Positions 7,912 to 15,773 of a DNA stretch of 64,000 nt are shown in pieces. Numbering within the stretch: the first letter of the stretch is position 1; every line of letters starts with the position of its first letter. Origin of the DNA: Pseudomonadota bacterium (GTDB taxonomy: Bacteria > Pseudomonadota > Gammaproteobacteria > QQUJ01); the NCBI GenBank assembly GCA_008501635.1, contig QQUJ01000017.1, positions 124,001 to 188,000 on the forward strand, read 5' to 3'. The position numbers and the translations under genes are program-made. The notes beneath the pieces are model-generated. The model made no database searches and was not told the origin of the DNA. It saw only the letters and a program-made list of their open reading frames with translations.

Positions 7912-8340
7912 GTGTACCCAAAAGATTCCAGTGTCGAGTTACATCCACGAATCAAGCGCTCCTGGGCGGCCTATTCCGTTTCCATCGCATTGGCGTTTTT
8001 GCTGGGCGTTGCCAGTGCCAGCTACCCGACGTGGCAGGGGTCGGTTCAGCAGTTGCTGCTGAAGATCGGCAGCGCGCACCTCGCCAATCTGGAAGCGGTC
8101 AAACAGACTCAGTATCGCGCTTCCGAATATCTGGTAGTTCTGAACAACGATCAGGACAGGGGAGTGGCGGAGCGGTTTTTCGCGTCGCACCCCGGCATCG
8201 ACTATTTGGGCGCGAGTGTGTTCCCGCATACACTGCGCATCGCCCTGCAGGTACCGGTCACCAACGCCAGGCAGGATCTCGAAGCCCAGGCATTCACACG
8301 GCTGGTGCTGCCCAATCATCTGCTTCTGTTCTGCCAGTAA
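7912..8340 (+). CDS. Hypothetical single-pass membrane protein
   Basis: 142 aa with a GTG start, one hydrophobic segment at about residues 20-40 and a soluble remainder ending NHLLLFCQ. The distal part alternates beta-like and helical stretches (NDQDRGVAERFFASHPGIDYLG), resembling a small alpha/beta domain. I do not recognise the family. It lies between the SCO gene and a methyltransferase gene on the same strand. No clear RBS was seen, so the start is tentative. Confidence 0.5.
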   Translation: MYPKDSSVELHPRIKRSWAAYSVSIALAFLLGVASASYPTWQGSVQQLLLKIGSAHLANLEAVKQTQYRASEYLVVLNNDQDRGVAERFFASHPGIDYLGASVFPHTLRIALQVPVTNARQDLEAQAFTRLVLPNHLLLFCQ

Positions 8341-8412
8341 GAGTGCCTTACGCTGTGGCGAGCGAGAACGCAATGAGAGCCCTGCACCGCGTCACTCCGA
8401 GCGCGAGGGCCT

Positions 8413-9102
8413 ATGCGCCCCACTGATTCCAGTCAGCTGTTTGATTCCTGGCCGGACAAGTACCGCCAGTGGTTCGAGACGCCCATCGGAAGCCTGGTCA
8501 AGGCGTGTGAGCAAAGCCTGATCCTGGAACTGCTGCAGCCACAGGTGGGCGAAGCGATTCTCGACGCCGGTTGTGGTTCGGGGATCTTCACGCAACCGGT
8601 GATCGACGCGGGCGCGCACGTCGTGGGTATGGACCTCTCCCTGCCGATGCTCTGTTCTGCGCGACACGCGCTGCCCTCCGAGGCTTTCGCGCCTCTCGTT
8701 GCCGATATGCGGGTGCTGCCGTTTGCAGGCGGGTGCTTCGACAAGTGTGTGTCGATCACGGCGCTGGAATTCATCGACGATGCACGCACGGCCATGGACG
8801 AGCTGTTTCGCGTAACGCGGCCTGGCGGAACGATCGTCGTCGCCACGCTGAACAGCCTCAGTCCGTGGGCGGAACGTCGCAAGGAAGACGCGGCGGCGCA
8901 GGCGCAATCGGTTTTTCGCCACGCCCGCTTTCGCTCACCGGATGAGATGGCGGCGCTGGCGCCCGTCGGCGGTGTCCTGCGAACGGCAGTCCATTTCGAT
9001 AAAACCGACCAACCGGAACGGGCGCGCCTAAAAGAACAGCGTGGTGCTCAGGCGGGCAGCATGCGGGGGGCTTTTCTCATCGGTCGTTGGATCAAGCCGT
9101 AA
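8413..9102 (+). CDS. Class I SAM-dependent methyltransferase
   Basis: 229 aa with the glycine-rich SAM-binding motif ILDAGCGSGIFT (about residues 40-51). An acidic residue ends strand beta-2 (VVGMDLS), and later come VADMRVLPF and RPGGTIVVATL, the usual methyltransferase-11/25 order. The N-terminal segment FDSWPDKYRQWFETPIGSL resembles small-molecule methyltransferases of the UbiE type. The substrate cannot be told from sequence. It probably follows the upstream hypothetical gene in one transcript. Cytoplasmic. Confidence 0.85.
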   Translation: MRPTDSSQLFDSWPDKYRQWFETPIGSLVKACEQSLILELLQPQVGEAILDAGCGSGIFTQPVIDAGAHVVGMDLSLPMLCSARHALPSEAFAPLVADMRVLPFAGGCFDKCVSITALEFIDDARTAMDELFRVTRPGGTIVVATLNSLSPWAERRKEDAAAQAQSVFRHARFRSPDEMAALAPVGGVLRTAVHFDKTDQPERARLKEQRGAQAGSMRGAFLIGRWIKP

Positions 9103-9156
9103 CGGGCATCGTGTCGGTGCAGTGCAAATCCGCATCCGCCGCGATGCAGCCCGCGG

Positions 9157-9525
9157 TCACGCCAAACGCGGCTTGATCATCCTCCCCAGATCACACCCGG
9201 CAAAGATGTGCAGGTGGAAATGCATCACCTCCTGGTGGGCATCGGGCCCGGTGTTGGCCAGCACGCGGTAACCGCCCGGCAGCAACCCCAGCATCCCGGT
9301 GACCTTCTGCGCGGCGCGATAGAAACCGGTAATTGCTTCTGGCGGGGCCTGCGCCGAGAAATCGTCGAACGAAACATACTCGCCCTTGGGGATCACCAGG
9401 ACATGCACGGGCGCCTGGGGGCCAATGTCGTGAAAGGCCAGGGCGTAGTCGTCTTCGTAGACCTTGTTGCAGGGGATCTCGCCGCGCAGAATTTTAGCGA
9501 AGACGTTGTTGGAATCGTAAGCCAT
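9157..9525 (-). CDS. hinT: HIT family purine nucleoside phosphoramidase
   Basis: 122 aa histidine-triad protein. The catalytic HxHxH is HFHLHIF near the C-terminus, and the N-terminal FAKILRGEIPCNKVYEDD is the usual HinT opening. Family members hydrolyse adenosine 5'-phosphoramidates and related nucleotide adducts. Start taken at ATG 9525 (MAYDSNNVF) because GGAG sits six bases upstream. The ATG four codons earlier overlaps that RBS. Transcribed against the neighbouring methyltransferase and dioxygenase genes. All conserved residues appear present. Confidence 0.93.
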   Translation of the reverse strand: MAYDSNNVFAKILRGEIPCNKVYEDDYALAFHDIGPQAPVHVLVIPKGEYVSFDDFSAQAPPEAITGFYRAAQKVTGMLGLLPGGYRVLANTGPDAHQEVMHFHLHIFAGCDLGRMIKPRLA

Positions 9526-9678
9526 GCGTAACTCCATACTGATTGCGTGTGAATAGTGCGGTGCAGCCGCCTGCCGAAGTTTAACGCCGTTGCGCCGGTA
9601 CGTCCCGGACCTGTCGCCGGTGAACCCCGAATGGCGCCAGTGGGTCTACACTGTATCCATCGCAGCAGGAGTGGCGAT

Positions 9679-10314
9679 ATGGCGATTTCGCGACGGTACT
9701 GGTTGGCGGGCATGGCGGGTGGGTTGGCCAGCATCCTCCCGGCCGCGGGCCTGGCGCGCCTGCTGGCAACCCCGCCGGGGCCGGCCGGTCCCTTCTACCC
9801 CACCGAACTGCCGCTCGACGATGACAACGATCTGACTCACGTGGCGGGGCGCGAAGGCGTGGCCAAAGGCGAGATCACCGACCTCACCGGGCGCCTGCTG
9901 GACACCAACGGTGACACCATTCCCGGCGCGCGCATCGAGATCTGGCAGTGCGACGCCAATGGCCGCTACCATCACCCGCGCGACAGTGGGCGCTCACTCG
10001 ACCCCAACTTCCAGGGCTTCGGACACGCGCTGACCGACGCGCAAGGGCGCTATCGCTTCCGCACCATCAGGCCCGTGCCCTACCCGGGGCGCACGCCCCA
10101 TATCCACATGGCGGTCTTCACACCGGGCGACCGGCCATTCGTTACCCAACTCTATATCCAGGGTGAACCGCGCAACCGTGGCGATTTCCTGTTTCAGCGC
10201 ATTCCGGTCGAGGCGCGCGAACGGGCCATGGCCGCCTTTGTCGCCGAGGCGCAGGGTGAAGCCGCGTTCAGCGCGATGTTCGATCTGGTATTGGGAGTAA
10301 CCCCAAATGCATGA
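9679..10314 (+). CDS. Secreted intradiol ring-cleavage dioxygenase-like protein
   Basis: 211 aa with a Tat-like signal (SRRYWLAGMAGGLASI) followed by an intradiol dioxygenase fold. Non-heme Fe(III) ligands are apparent: a Tyr in DANGRYHHP, and a Tyr and two His in VPYPGRTPHIHMAVF. Family members cleave catechols between the hydroxyls (protocatechuate 3,4-dioxygenase type). Exported single-subunit members are common and their substrates are mostly unknown. Start at ATG 9679 is set by AGGAG seven bases upstream. The gene overlaps the next one by eight bases, so the two are probably co-translated. No ortho-pathway enzymes are nearby, so a catabolic role is unproven. Confidence 0.85.
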   Translation: MAISRRYWLAGMAGGLASILPAAGLARLLATPPGPAGPFYPTELPLDDDNDLTHVAGREGVAKGEITDLTGRLLDTNGDTIPGARIEIWQCDANGRYHHPRDSGRSLDPNFQGFGHALTDAQGRYRFRTIRPVPYPGRTPHIHMAVFTPGDRPFVTQLYIQGEPRNRGDFLFQRIPVEARERAMAAFVAEAQGEAAFSAMFDLVLGVTPNA

Positions 10315-10948
10315 ACGATATCTACAGCGTTTTCTGGTTGCGTGTCTGAGCGTTGCGGCGAGCCTCGGCCCGTCGCTATCGACTGCGGACGAGGCCGCGT
10401 TGGCGGAGCAGCTGCGCGGGGGTGGTTATCACCTGTTTCTCCCGCACGCCGCCGCCGAACAGACGTACCCCACTGATTATCGCGATCCTCCCGAGTGCGC
10501 ACCGCGGACCTGGCTGACGCCCACGGGTTGGGGAACCGCGAAAGCGGTAGGGGTGGGTTTGCTCAAGCGCGGCGTACTGGTGGAAGTCGTCCACGCCAGT
10601 CCGGTGTGCGCGGCGCGCCATACCGCGTATCTGGTGATCGGCGCCGACCGGGTGCGGATCGATCCGCAGCTGGCCATCGACTGCGGCAATCGCGATGCGG
10701 CGACAAAGTCCGCGGCCGAACTGCGTGCGTTGTTGCGGGCACCGCTCCCCTACTCCGATGTCAACGTCGCCGTGGTGGCTCACCCGTGCAGTCTCGCCGC
10801 CATCGCCGATCCGCAGTGGCCTGCGTGCGCGCGGCAGCCAGAACCGGGAAGCGTGGTGGTATTGAGCACGGCGGGTGCCGCTATCCGCTGGGTGGGTTGC
10901 CTCTCTGCGACCACTTTAACGGCGTGGAGCCGTGAGCGGGAGTTTTAG
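10307..10948 (+). CDS. Exported histidine-phosphatase-like protein with altered catalytic motif
   Basis: 213 aa with a signal peptide (about residues 1-27). The body follows the histidine phosphatase (phosphoglycerate mutase-like) order: YHLFLPHAAAEQ where RHG is expected, LTPTGWGTAKAVGVGL for the usual LSELG helix, ASPVCAARHTA for SSPxxRAxQTA, and VVAHPCSLAAI for the second catalytic His. Both His are kept but the Arg of RHG is Pro, so normal phosphatase activity is doubtful. It overlaps the preceding dioxygenase gene. Assignment is by motif order only. Confidence 0.6.
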   Translation: MHERYLQRFLVACLSVAASLGPSLSTADEAALAEQLRGGGYHLFLPHAAAEQTYPTDYRDPPECAPRTWLTPTGWGTAKAVGVGLLKRGVLVEVVHASPVCAARHTAYLVIGADRVRIDPQLAIDCGNRDAATKSAAELRALLRAPLPYSDVNVAVVAHPCSLAAIADPQWPACARQPEPGSVVVLSTAGAAIRWVGCLSATTLTAWSREREF

Positions 10949-11046
10949 CAGGGTGTTGCAGAACGAAGTGTGGAACTCGGGTCGGGAGGGCAAGGCAGTG
11001 AAACCGTGGTCTGGCCCCGGTTTCCAACAAAGATCAGGAGATCGTC

Positions 11047-11394
11047 ATGGAATACATTGAAGGTTACGTCGCCGCCGTTCCCAACGCGAACCGGGAGAAA
11101 TACATCCAGCACGCCAAAGAGGCTGCTGTCGTGTTCAAGGAGCACGGCGCTCTGCGGTTGGTGGAATGTTGGGGTGAAGATGTTCCCGACGGGGAAATCA
11201 CATCGTTTCCCCTGGCGGTCAAACGTCAGGAGGGAGAGACGGTGATTTTCTCGTGGATCGCATGGCCCTCGAAGGCGAGTCGTGACGCCGGTATGGAAAA
11301 GGTCATGAATGACTCGAGAATGAGAATGGAAGACATGCCTTTCGACGGCACGCGATTGATCTACGGGGGGTTCCAGATGGTGGTGGATGAGTGA
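11047..11394 (+). CDS. DUF1428 family protein
   Basis: 115 aa, normal length for DUF1428. It has the expected opening YIEGYVAAVPNANREKYIQH, the central ECWGEDVPDGEITSFP and the C-terminal MPFDGTRLIYGGF. This is a ferredoxin-like dimeric alpha/beta-barrel fold of unknown function. RBS CAGGAG is six bases before ATG 11047. It stands alone between the phosphatase-like gene and a repeat-containing gap. Confidence 0.9.
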   Translation: MEYIEGYVAAVPNANREKYIQHAKEAAVVFKEHGALRLVECWGEDVPDGEITSFPLAVKRQEGETVIFSWIAWPSKASRDAGMEKVMNDSRMRMEDMPFDGTRLIYGGFQMVVDE

Positions 11395-11785
11395 CGCAAC
11401 AACGCCCTGCTTCCCCAGCTGCCCGCCACGCGATTCAGGTACGCGATTCCAACCAGTGAATCCCCAACCCAAGCGCACGCCCTGAATCAGCAGCAAAACT
11501 CCCTCTCCCTCAGGAAGGGGGCAGGGGTGAGGGTGGCGTTCCACGAAATCCGCACCAGCGAGCAACGCGCACGAACACAGGAACCATTTCCCTCTGATCC
11601 CATTGATTGAGAACTAACCTCGCCAGTGGTCGTCTAATCACGGTTAACACCAGCAAATAATCGATTAATCAATCAGTTACAACGTATTCGAGAGCGTCAA
11701 TCCGCGATCTCGATCACAATCGACGACGGCTCACCCCACCATACTCGCGGCCCCTGCTACACCAACCACCCCAACAGGAGCCACC
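11395..11785. other. Intergenic region with CCCTCTCCCTC-type repeat and AT-rich promoter zone
   Basis: Nothing coding is supported. About 11502-11536 holds an imperfect inverted repeat (CTCCCTCAGGAAGGGGGCAG then GGGTGAGGG), a widespread intergenic element in Gammaproteobacteria. About 11635-11690 is AT-rich and could carry the promoter of the membrane protein gene at 11786. Confidence 0.5.
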
Positions 11786-12361
11786 ATGGAAGCGACCCTG
11801 CCCTTTGCCTCGAACTCCCGTAGCCACCTAAGTATGTACCCATTTCTGGCACGTCTGCCGACCGTGATGGCGGTGCTGTTTTCAGGAATCTTCGTGATCT
11901 TCGCCATGTACCTGTGCGGTATCTCGGTCTACAAGCTCGTGGCGGGAATCGGATCGCAGAACGACCTGGTGGAGACCCTCATCAAGTCCATCAACTTCGC
12001 CATCGTCGGGCTGGCGGTGTTCGAGCTTGCGGTGAGCATTCAGCAGGAGTACGTGGGGCGCGAACGCGACGGAAACGTGATATTCGATCTGCGGCGCAGC
12101 ATCGCGCGTTTCATCAGCGTGGTCTGTACCGCGCTCGCCCTGGAGGGATTGATGATGTCCATCAAGTACAGCCAACTCGATCTGGCCGGTAACCTCTATT
12201 ACTCGGTAGCCATCATCGTGAGCGCCGCAGTGCTGCTGCTGGCGTTGGGGGTGTTTCTGCACCTCACGCGCGGCGAGACGCCTGATGAAACAAAAGAGCC
12301 GAATAGCTCGTCAGTTGCGCGTTCCAATCACGTCATCCCGGCGGGAGATTCCACTCAGTAA
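11786..12361 (+). CDS. Hypothetical four-helix integral membrane protein
   Basis: 191 aa with four hydrophobic segments at about residues 26-52, 70-86, 110-130 and 137-160. A short basic/acidic loop (QQEYVGRERDGNVIFDLRRS) lies between helices 2 and 3, and the C-terminal tail is polar and cytoplasmic. RBS CAGGAG precedes ATG 11786. I do not recognise a named family. The layout resembles small uncharacterised inner-membrane proteins. The neighbours give no clue. Confidence 0.6.
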   Translation: MEATLPFASNSRSHLSMYPFLARLPTVMAVLFSGIFVIFAMYLCGISVYKLVAGIGSQNDLVETLIKSINFAIVGLAVFELAVSIQQEYVGRERDGNVIFDLRRSIARFISVVCTALALEGLMMSIKYSQLDLAGNLYYSVAIIVSAAVLLLALGVFLHLTRGETPDETKEPNSSSVARSNHVIPAGDSTQ

Positions 12362-12690
12362 ATGCCCCGCTCTCGAGCACGCTCTAAGCTCGACTTAAAC
12401 CCCCTCCCCATCAGACGTAGGTCGGGTTAGCGCAGCGTAACCCGACAATGGAAGGCGACAAGAAGTCGGGTTACGCTGCGCTAACCCGACCTACCGGTGC
12501 TTTTTCCCATCCCCGAGTACCGGTCCAATCCGGGTCTTGATCTCATCCGCAAATTGGGCCTTAATGGATCCATAACGCGCTACATGGAGTGGCGTCGCCG
12601 CCTGTCGAATGATCCGGGTGAGCGACAAGAATCAGACACTTAGCTGACGGAGACGCAGTGGCGTCCAACCAGAAACAGGGAGGTGAAGTC
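12362..12690. other. Intergenic region with a large hairpin and no supported gene
   Basis: Contains the inverted repeat described at 12417-12494. The remainder has no recognisable gene. A GTCCAAC heptamer at 12663-12669 resembles an inverse integron core, but no matching inner arms were found. Confidence 0.4.
12417..12494. repeat. Inverted pair of GTCGGGTTA-type palindromic repeats
   Basis: Two perfectly complementary 30-base arms (12417-12446 and 12465-12494) are separated by 18 bases. Each arm reads GTCGGGTTA, then a GCGCAGCG core, then TAACCCGAC, so each arm is itself nearly palindromic. Related copies are at 18806-18833 (degenerate), 19611-19640, 19806-19835 and 26747-26826 (another inverted pair). 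It could act as a bidirectional terminator-like hairpin. Confidence 0.9.
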
Positions 12691-12819
12691 GTGAATCAGC
12701 CTTTTCCCTTCGAAGTGCCCCGCTCGATTTTTAAGGACTCGATCATGTTTGATCGAGGGACTGTCATTTGGAATAGGTCGCTTACGCACTATTACCAATA
12801 CTGCTTAATCCGTCTATGA
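12691..12819 (+). CDS. Small ORF of 42 aa with a strong ribosome binding site
   Basis: GTG at 12691 follows GGGAGGTGAAGTC, a near-ideal Shine-Dalgarno at good spacing. The frame runs to TGA at 12817-12819. The product begins VNQPFPFEVPRSIF and ends YYQYCLIRL; it is aromatic-rich with no clear membrane helix. I do not recognise it. It may be a genuine small protein or the remnant of a longer gene. It lies just left of a Tn5-mosaic-end-like 12-mer and of the cassette-like segment. Confidence 0.4.
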   Translation: MNQPFPFEVPRSIFKDSIMFDRGTVIWNRSLTHYYQYCLIRL

Positions 12820-12932
12820 CACTGTTATAAGAGACAGCTTTCGAGCTTTCGCGTTGGGTATATGCCACCCCCCCCAACGCCTATGAATCAACGAGTACTG
12901 AAATGAGTAAAGCTGCCTGAAAGGGTTCTCGC

Positions 12933-13886
12933 ATGATGTTTGAACGCTCCATAATTAAGAAGGACAAGGGTGGTGCACCGCGTCTATCTTCTCGCGGTAT
13001 AGATTTCAGCAAACCGCGCCTGATGGAAGCAAGCGCGTTCAATCAGTCTGGTTGCTGGTTCTGCGGGGCGCACGATGCAAAAAGCTTCACCGACGAATAC
13101 GGTTGGTATGAAGAGATGACTTGCGAGAGCGGCGGTGCGAACATTACCTTTACAAACACGACCAACACCTACATTCCGATCGGTGAGTGCACCGTGAGAA
13201 TTTGTGACTATTGCATCGCTGGGCATCACGCCGTCAAGAACAAGCAGACGAGCAGGGTCACGCTGCTGTTAACGGTAATTGGACTGATAGGCGCGCTATT
13301 AAGCGGCTTTTACTACGGATTTCTTGACTGGCTGGGCGACATATGGGGTTTCGACGCGCTGTACTTCACGCTCGCCGATGTTTGGCACCATGAGAACAAC
13401 AACCACATCCTGACTCAGGTATTCGCCGTCGCGCTTTCGGGTATCTCATGGCTCCTGCTCATCCCCGCAATTATCATGATATTGGCGGCCTTTATCGGGC
13501 TTGTTACGTGGCCTTTTCGCGGCAAAGCCGTGCAGAAAAGACGTGACGTAACAACGGTTGACGGCCTGACCACAGATGACCGACGAGCTCTACGCGATTG
13601 GGCGCGGGATTTGGGGGCGGCGCAACTGATGCGCGAAAACGCGAAGGTCGATCCGTTCTTTTTCTTCCACCCGGATGCCGATGATGATGGCCAACGCCAC
13701 ATAGCTTTTGAGGGTCGCAGTGAATGGATCCGTGAATACGGGGGCATGACCTTCAGGCACTGGATCGAACACCGCACGTCGAATGTGGATAAGTGGGAGA
13801 CCAAGCCTATGCCCTCGCGGAAAGGCGAGGAAGAACGCGCCGACCTCACCCGGAGGGGATTAAAGCCACCAGGTGGCTGGCTTTAG
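12933..13886 (+). CDS. Hypothetical membrane protein with N-terminal Cys pairs
   Basis: 317 aa. An N-terminal soluble part has CWFC (about residues 41-44) and, later, CTVRICDYC, suggesting a zinc-binding ribbon. Two membrane segments follow (about 111-132 and 165-195), then a cytoplasmic tail with DDRRALRDWARDLGAAQLMR. No named family recognised. The last codons (LKPPGGWL) are written as a self-complementary sequence (AAAGCCACC with GGTGGC). It is the first gene of the cassette-like segment and is followed by an attC-like palindrome. RBS AAAGGG lies nine bases before ATG 12933; a second ATG follows immediately. Confidence 0.6.
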   Translation: MMFERSIIKKDKGGAPRLSSRGIDFSKPRLMEASAFNQSGCWFCGAHDAKSFTDEYGWYEEMTCESGGANITFTNTTNTYIPIGECTVRICDYCIAGHHAVKNKQTSRVTLLLTVIGLIGALLSGFYYGFLDWLGDIWGFDALYFTLADVWHHENNNHILTQVFAVALSGISWLLLIPAIIMILAAFIGLVTWPFRGKAVQKRRDVTTVDGLTTDDRRALRDWARDLGAAQLMRENAKVDPFFFFHPDADDDGQRHIAFEGRSEWIREYGGMTFRHWIEHRTSNVDKWETKPMPSRKGEEERADLTRRGLKPPGGWL

Positions 13887-13952
13887 CTGGTCGGATTACC
13901 TGCGCCATTCGGTTATGTACCGACCCGTAATGCAGATGGAGTACTCAATCAC

Positions 13953-14025
13953 TTATAACAAGGTGCTGTTGTCGGACAAATTTTTCGCTACGCTCCAAAT
14001 TTTCCGCAAAGCACTGTCGTTAGCC
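13953..14025 (+). other. Integron attC-like recombination site
   Basis: This 73-bp imperfect palindrome starts TTATAAC (13953-13959) and ends GTTAGCC (14019-14025), fitting inverse and direct core sites (the AAC/GTT is exact). Inside, GTGCTGTTGTCGGACAAATTT on the left pairs with the reverse complement of AAATTTTCCGCAAAGCAC. Pairing is complete if three single bases (G, T, C) on the left arm bulge out. Extrahelical bases confined to one arm are the structural hallmark of attC sites. It lies between two orphan genes of the same orientation, as expected for gene cassettes. Confidence 0.65.
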
Positions 14026-14045
14026 TGATTTTTACAGATACCTCA

Positions 14046-14828
14046 ATGAGTCATTCAATAAAAAGGCGCGTTCGACTTTACTATTTAATGACTCTATTTT
14101 TAACCCAAATGGCTGTTGGTTGCTCTGTCGCTTCTAAGTATGATCTTCCGCGGGGATACAGCATCGGGGTTGATTCCGATCTTGGGCTTGTCATCGGCTC
14201 TGTCGGATCTAAACCCGCCGCTGATAATCCTCCGTGGTACGAGTGGAGTCGATACGATTTTCGCTCATTAACTGACCAGGATATAGAAGGTCACATTACC
14301 TCGGCTTTCAAGTGGAATCCATTCTACATGTGGGGTTCAATGCCCCTCTGCCAGGATGATGGGCTCGAATTCGAATGTGGATATCTTTTCGCCATACTTC
14401 TTCCCCCGGGTGACTACGAATTCCAGCAAGTTACACCTGCAATGATGAGCAGGTCGACGGATGGTAGCTTCACCCAAAGTGGATGGACTTTTCCTCTGAC
14501 CGATTATCGCTTTACCGTCTCATCAGGGCAGGCTGTTTATATCGGGAACCTCTTGAGCCGAGTTTGTATCGGCGGGCTAAAGTCGGGTAATCAAGTACTG
14601 TCTGCAGTAGGAATTGTGAATGACATGTCATCACGCGATATACCTTTATTGGTCGCTAAATATTCGCAGCTTGAATTCGTAAAAATTAGGCGTCAGCCTA
14701 TTGCAGGAAAACCATGGCTCTGGCGTTATAAGGAAGATGAAGGGTTAGTGCCGCCCTATGGTTGGCCGCAAGATTGCGCCCTTGAACCGGGGCAAGTTGA
14801 GAGCTATTTGAACGCCAACGGGAAGTAA
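14046..14828 (+). CDS. Hypothetical lipoprotein (cassette-like)
   Basis: 260 aa with a signal peptide and lipobox (MAVGC, Cys at about residue 26), so probably an outer- or inner-membrane lipoprotein. The mature part is rich in Trp, Tyr and Phe. It contains LLPPGDYEFQQVTPAM and a later YRFTVSSGQAVYIGNLL, which resemble a beta-sandwich region found in uncharacterised lipoproteins. No named family recognised. Base composition is AT-richer than the core genes. It starts 20 bases after an attC-like site, which suggests acquisition as a cassette. Confidence 0.6.
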   Translation: MSHSIKRRVRLYYLMTLFLTQMAVGCSVASKYDLPRGYSIGVDSDLGLVIGSVGSKPAADNPPWYEWSRYDFRSLTDQDIEGHITSAFKWNPFYMWGSMPLCQDDGLEFECGYLFAILLPPGDYEFQQVTPAMMSRSTDGSFTQSGWTFPLTDYRFTVSSGQAVYIGNLLSRVCIGGLKSGNQVLSAVGIVNDMSSRDIPLLVAKYSQLEFVKIRRQPIAGKPWLWRYKEDEGLVPPYGWPQDCALEPGQVESYLNANGK

Positions 14829-14896
14829 CTTTTTGTGTAATAAGGGGTCTGACCCCTTTACTGTTCTTTACTTGTTAGAAACCGAGAATAAGAATT
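14829..14896. repeat. Short inter-gene palindrome (AAGGGGTCTGACCCCTT)
   Basis: A 17-base palindrome centred near 14856 sits between the lipoprotein and NYN genes. TAAC and GTTA at the outer edges resemble reduced attC cores, but the inner arms pair poorly, so a cassette site is only a possibility. A half copy (GACCCCTTTACTG) is at about 16377-16389, at the end of the minus-strand gene. Confidence 0.4.
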
Positions 14897-15712
14897 ATGG
14901 TGAATCCAAGACTTGTTGCGAAAACAGAAGCAGAAGAACCAACTCTCAGATTGGCTGTCCTGATCGACGCCGACAATGCACAGGCAACGGTTATTGAAGG
15001 TTTATTGGCGGAGATTGCTAGATTCGGCGAAGCTACCGTCAAGAGAATTTATGGTGACTTTACATCACCAAATAGTTCGCAATGGAAAAAAGTATTAAAC
15101 AAATACGCGATAAAGCCCGTACAACAATTCGCTTATACGACTGGAAAGAATGCGACAGATAGTACGCTTATTATTGATGCAATGGATCTCCTCTACACAA
15201 GAAGGTTTGATGGATTCTGTCTCATATCTAGCGATAGTGACTTCACTGGCCTCGCCTTACGAATACGTGAAGAAGGGTTAACAGTACTTGGATTTGGTGA
15301 GAAAAATACTCCGGAGGCCTTTCGTAACGCATGTCACAAATTTCTCTTCACAGAGGTATTGCGGCCTGCTGCACAGAATAATATGGAAACGCAGGAAGTA
15401 AGTACCGGTAGCATCCAGAAAAAACCAGTAGGAACTCAAAGCCAAGCAACGAAAACGGAGAGCACTCAACAGCAAAGATTTCCGAGAGCCTTCGTTCTGG
15501 AAGCACTAGAAAAAGCAAGCGATGATACAGGCTGGGCCAATCTTGGAACGTTCGGGAGTTATCTGACGAAGTTACAGCCAGATTTCGATTCAAGACTTTA
15601 TGGATTCAAGAAGCTTAGTGACCTAGTTAGGACAAGAACAGATATCTTTTTATTTGAGGAAAGGGCAATTGCCGGTTCAGATACAAAGGCAGTATATGTT
15701 CGTGCCAAGTAG
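14897..15712 (+). CDS. NYN domain ribonuclease-like protein with LOTUS/OST-HTH domain
   Basis: 271 aa. N-terminal NYN (PIN-like) nuclease domain (about residues 15-150) with the acidic residues in LAVLIDADNAQ, the IYGDFTSPNSSQWKK segment, ATDSTLIIDAMDLLY and FCLISSDSDFTGLALRIRE. A low-complexity linker leads to a C-terminal LOTUS/OST-HTH domain (about 193-270) that probably binds RNA. This pairing is a known family of predicted RNA-cleaving proteins in bacteria. Lower GC than the flanks. A cassette-like site follows it. Whether it acts in RNA turnover or phage defence is not shown by the sequence. Confidence 0.87.
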   Translation: MVNPRLVAKTEAEEPTLRLAVLIDADNAQATVIEGLLAEIARFGEATVKRIYGDFTSPNSSQWKKVLNKYAIKPVQQFAYTTGKNATDSTLIIDAMDLLYTRRFDGFCLISSDSDFTGLALRIREEGLTVLGFGEKNTPEAFRNACHKFLFTEVLRPAAQNNMETQEVSTGSIQKKPVGTQSQATKTESTQQQRFPRAFVLEALEKASDDTGWANLGTFGSYLTKLQPDFDSRLYGFKKLSDLVRTRTDIFLFEERAIAGSDTKAVYVRAK

Positions 15713-15770
15713 GCTAGTTCAGGGCGCTCCAGCAGACTGTTAAAAGCGGCGGCTGAGCGCAGCGTTGGAC
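15713..15770 (+). other. attC-like site (weaker candidate)
   Basis: GCGCTCCAGC (15724-15733) pairs with GCTGAGCGC (15752-15760) if one C bulges. The direct core GTTGGAC (15764-15770) fits GTTRRRY exactly. The expected inverse core on the left is degenerate (CTAGTTC), so this is weaker than the site at 13953-14025. The next gene's ATG lies three bases after the core, a typical cassette arrangement. Confidence 0.5.
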
Positions 15771-15773
15771 ATC

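Noticed and set aside
10945-11565. 206-codon minus-strand ORF with HPHPCPLPEGEG
   Set aside because: This motif is the translation of the CCCTCTCCCTC repeat; the opposite strand has a convincing DUF1428 gene.
12663-12859. A third attC site spanning GTCCAAC to GTTGGGT
   Set aside because: The cores fit but the inner arms do not pair and the length (197 bp) is large; kept only as a note.
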